From CAYSUS01 sp964434165 (lineage in GTDB: Bacteria; Planctomycetota; Planctomycetia; Pirellulales; Thermoguttaceae), in contig CAYSUS010000213.1 of assembly GCA_964434165.1 (NCBI GenBank), positions 1-5,034 of the forward strand: a stretch of 5,034 nt of DNA, given 5' to 3'. Under the pieces are notes generated by a model, which was not told the origin of the DNA, searched no databases, and worked only from the letters and a program-made list of their open reading frames with translations. Shown here piece by piece: positions 4,656-5,034 of the stretch. Numbering within the stretch: the first letter of the stretch is position 1; each line of letters starts with the position of its first letter. Both the position numbers and the translations under genes were made by a program.

Positions 4656-5034
4656 ATGCCCCCCCTTTCCCCTCGCAACCTTGTCAACGCCATTCTTGGG
4701 GCAATCAATGAATCCGGGTATGGTGCCGCATACCTGTCCGAAAAGATGCGGGAGCACCCCCGAAGAATCGCCATATCGGTTTCCGAGCACCAACCAATCC
4801 TTGCTTGGGTTTATGCTTGGACATTGACGCCCGGCGGACGGTCTTCATTGCCGCATGAGTTTCGGATTCAGATGACCTCGGTTTCTTCCCCGCTTTCGAC
4901 GAATCCGAACGGGCCAACCGTTTTGATCGGATATGACCCGAACCTTCATCTTTTTGGCGGGTTCGACCTGACCCGCCATGGTAGCGCCTGTCAAGGTGCG
5001 CACATTGGGTTGGGACTGGTTCTAGAGTCAGCAG
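4656..5034 (+). CDS. ORF downstream of the methyltransferase, cut by the right edge; candidate restriction endonuclease (N-terminal part)
   Basis: From ATG 4656 the frame stays open for 126 codons to the window end. It begins MPPLSPRNLVNAILGAINES, then has the segment WVYAWTLTPGGRSSLPHEFR (positions 51-70) and later NGPTVLIGYDPNLHLFGGFD (86-105) followed by LTRH. Codon use and GC match the methyltransferase. The frame is the same as that of the methyltransferase, separated by TAG and the two codons CCT TCC, and no Shine-Dalgarno sequence precedes the ATG. The GGR-x5-EFRIQ and GYDP-x5-GGFDL pattern recalls N-terminal recognition or head domains of restriction nucleases (ScoMcrA-like or methylase-associated types). 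This is from memory and unverified. No PD-(D/E)XK or HNH motif is in the visible part, so the catalytic domain would lie beyond 5034. It does not resemble R.PvuII. Its position directly behind a solitary methyltransferase makes a cognate nuclease likely. Confidence 0.8.
   Translation, partial: MPPLSPRNLVNAILGAINESGYGAAYLSEKMREHPRRIAISVSEHQPILAWVYAWTLTPGGRSSLPHEFRIQMTSVSSPLSTNPNGPTVLIGYDPNLHLFGGFDLTRHGSACQGAHIGLGLVLESA

Noticed and set aside
1..5034. Search for CAGCTG (PvuII) sites and for CRISPR-like repeats
   Set aside because: I saw no CAGCTG by eye, but about one would be expected in 5 kb, so absence is not informative. No regularly spaced repeats were found.

Overview
The window is high-GC bacterial DNA, very GC-rich on the left and visibly less so from about 3500 rightwards. 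A planctomycete-like host is my best guess. It rests on three weak hints: the high GC, a 14-codon fragment at the left edge that reads like the N-terminus of planctomycete kinases, and a secreted GH99-like glycosidase of a kind common there. None of these is decisive.

Left part (1-1093). A minus-strand gene starts at the left edge and leaves the window. Facing it on the plus strand is a two-gene TIR-domain cassette. A good sigma70-type promoter (TTGACG / CATAAT) ends almost exactly at the ATG of the first TIR gene, which suggests a leaderless transcript. That first gene is broken: an in-frame TGA replaces an expected Trp codon, a one-base frameshift follows in a G run, and Gly stands where the catalytic Glu should be. 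The second TIR gene (142 aa, TIR domain only) overlaps the end of the first by 14 bases, is intact and keeps the W-x3-E catalytic signature.

Middle (1124-3136). A 615-residue exported protein has a GH99-like catalytic domain with an intact NEWHE motif and a C-terminal glutamine-amidotransferase-like region. It is followed by tRNA-His(GTG), which has its own near-perfect promoter.

Right part (3137-5034). Behind tRNA-His the character changes. There is a decayed tRNA-Pro(CGG)-like sequence that keeps its 3' half, a related hairpin-containing motif directly behind each of the two tRNA sequences, a short direct repeat and a strong intrinsic terminator. Next come a PvuII-type N4-cytosine DNA methyltransferase and an ORF that runs off the right edge. 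That ORF has no stop in the window, lies in the same frame as the methyltransferase and is separated from it by one TAG and two codons. I read this as a horizontally acquired restriction-modification module at a tRNA integration hotspot, with the downstream ORF as the candidate nuclease. No integrase is visible, so the integration is an inference.
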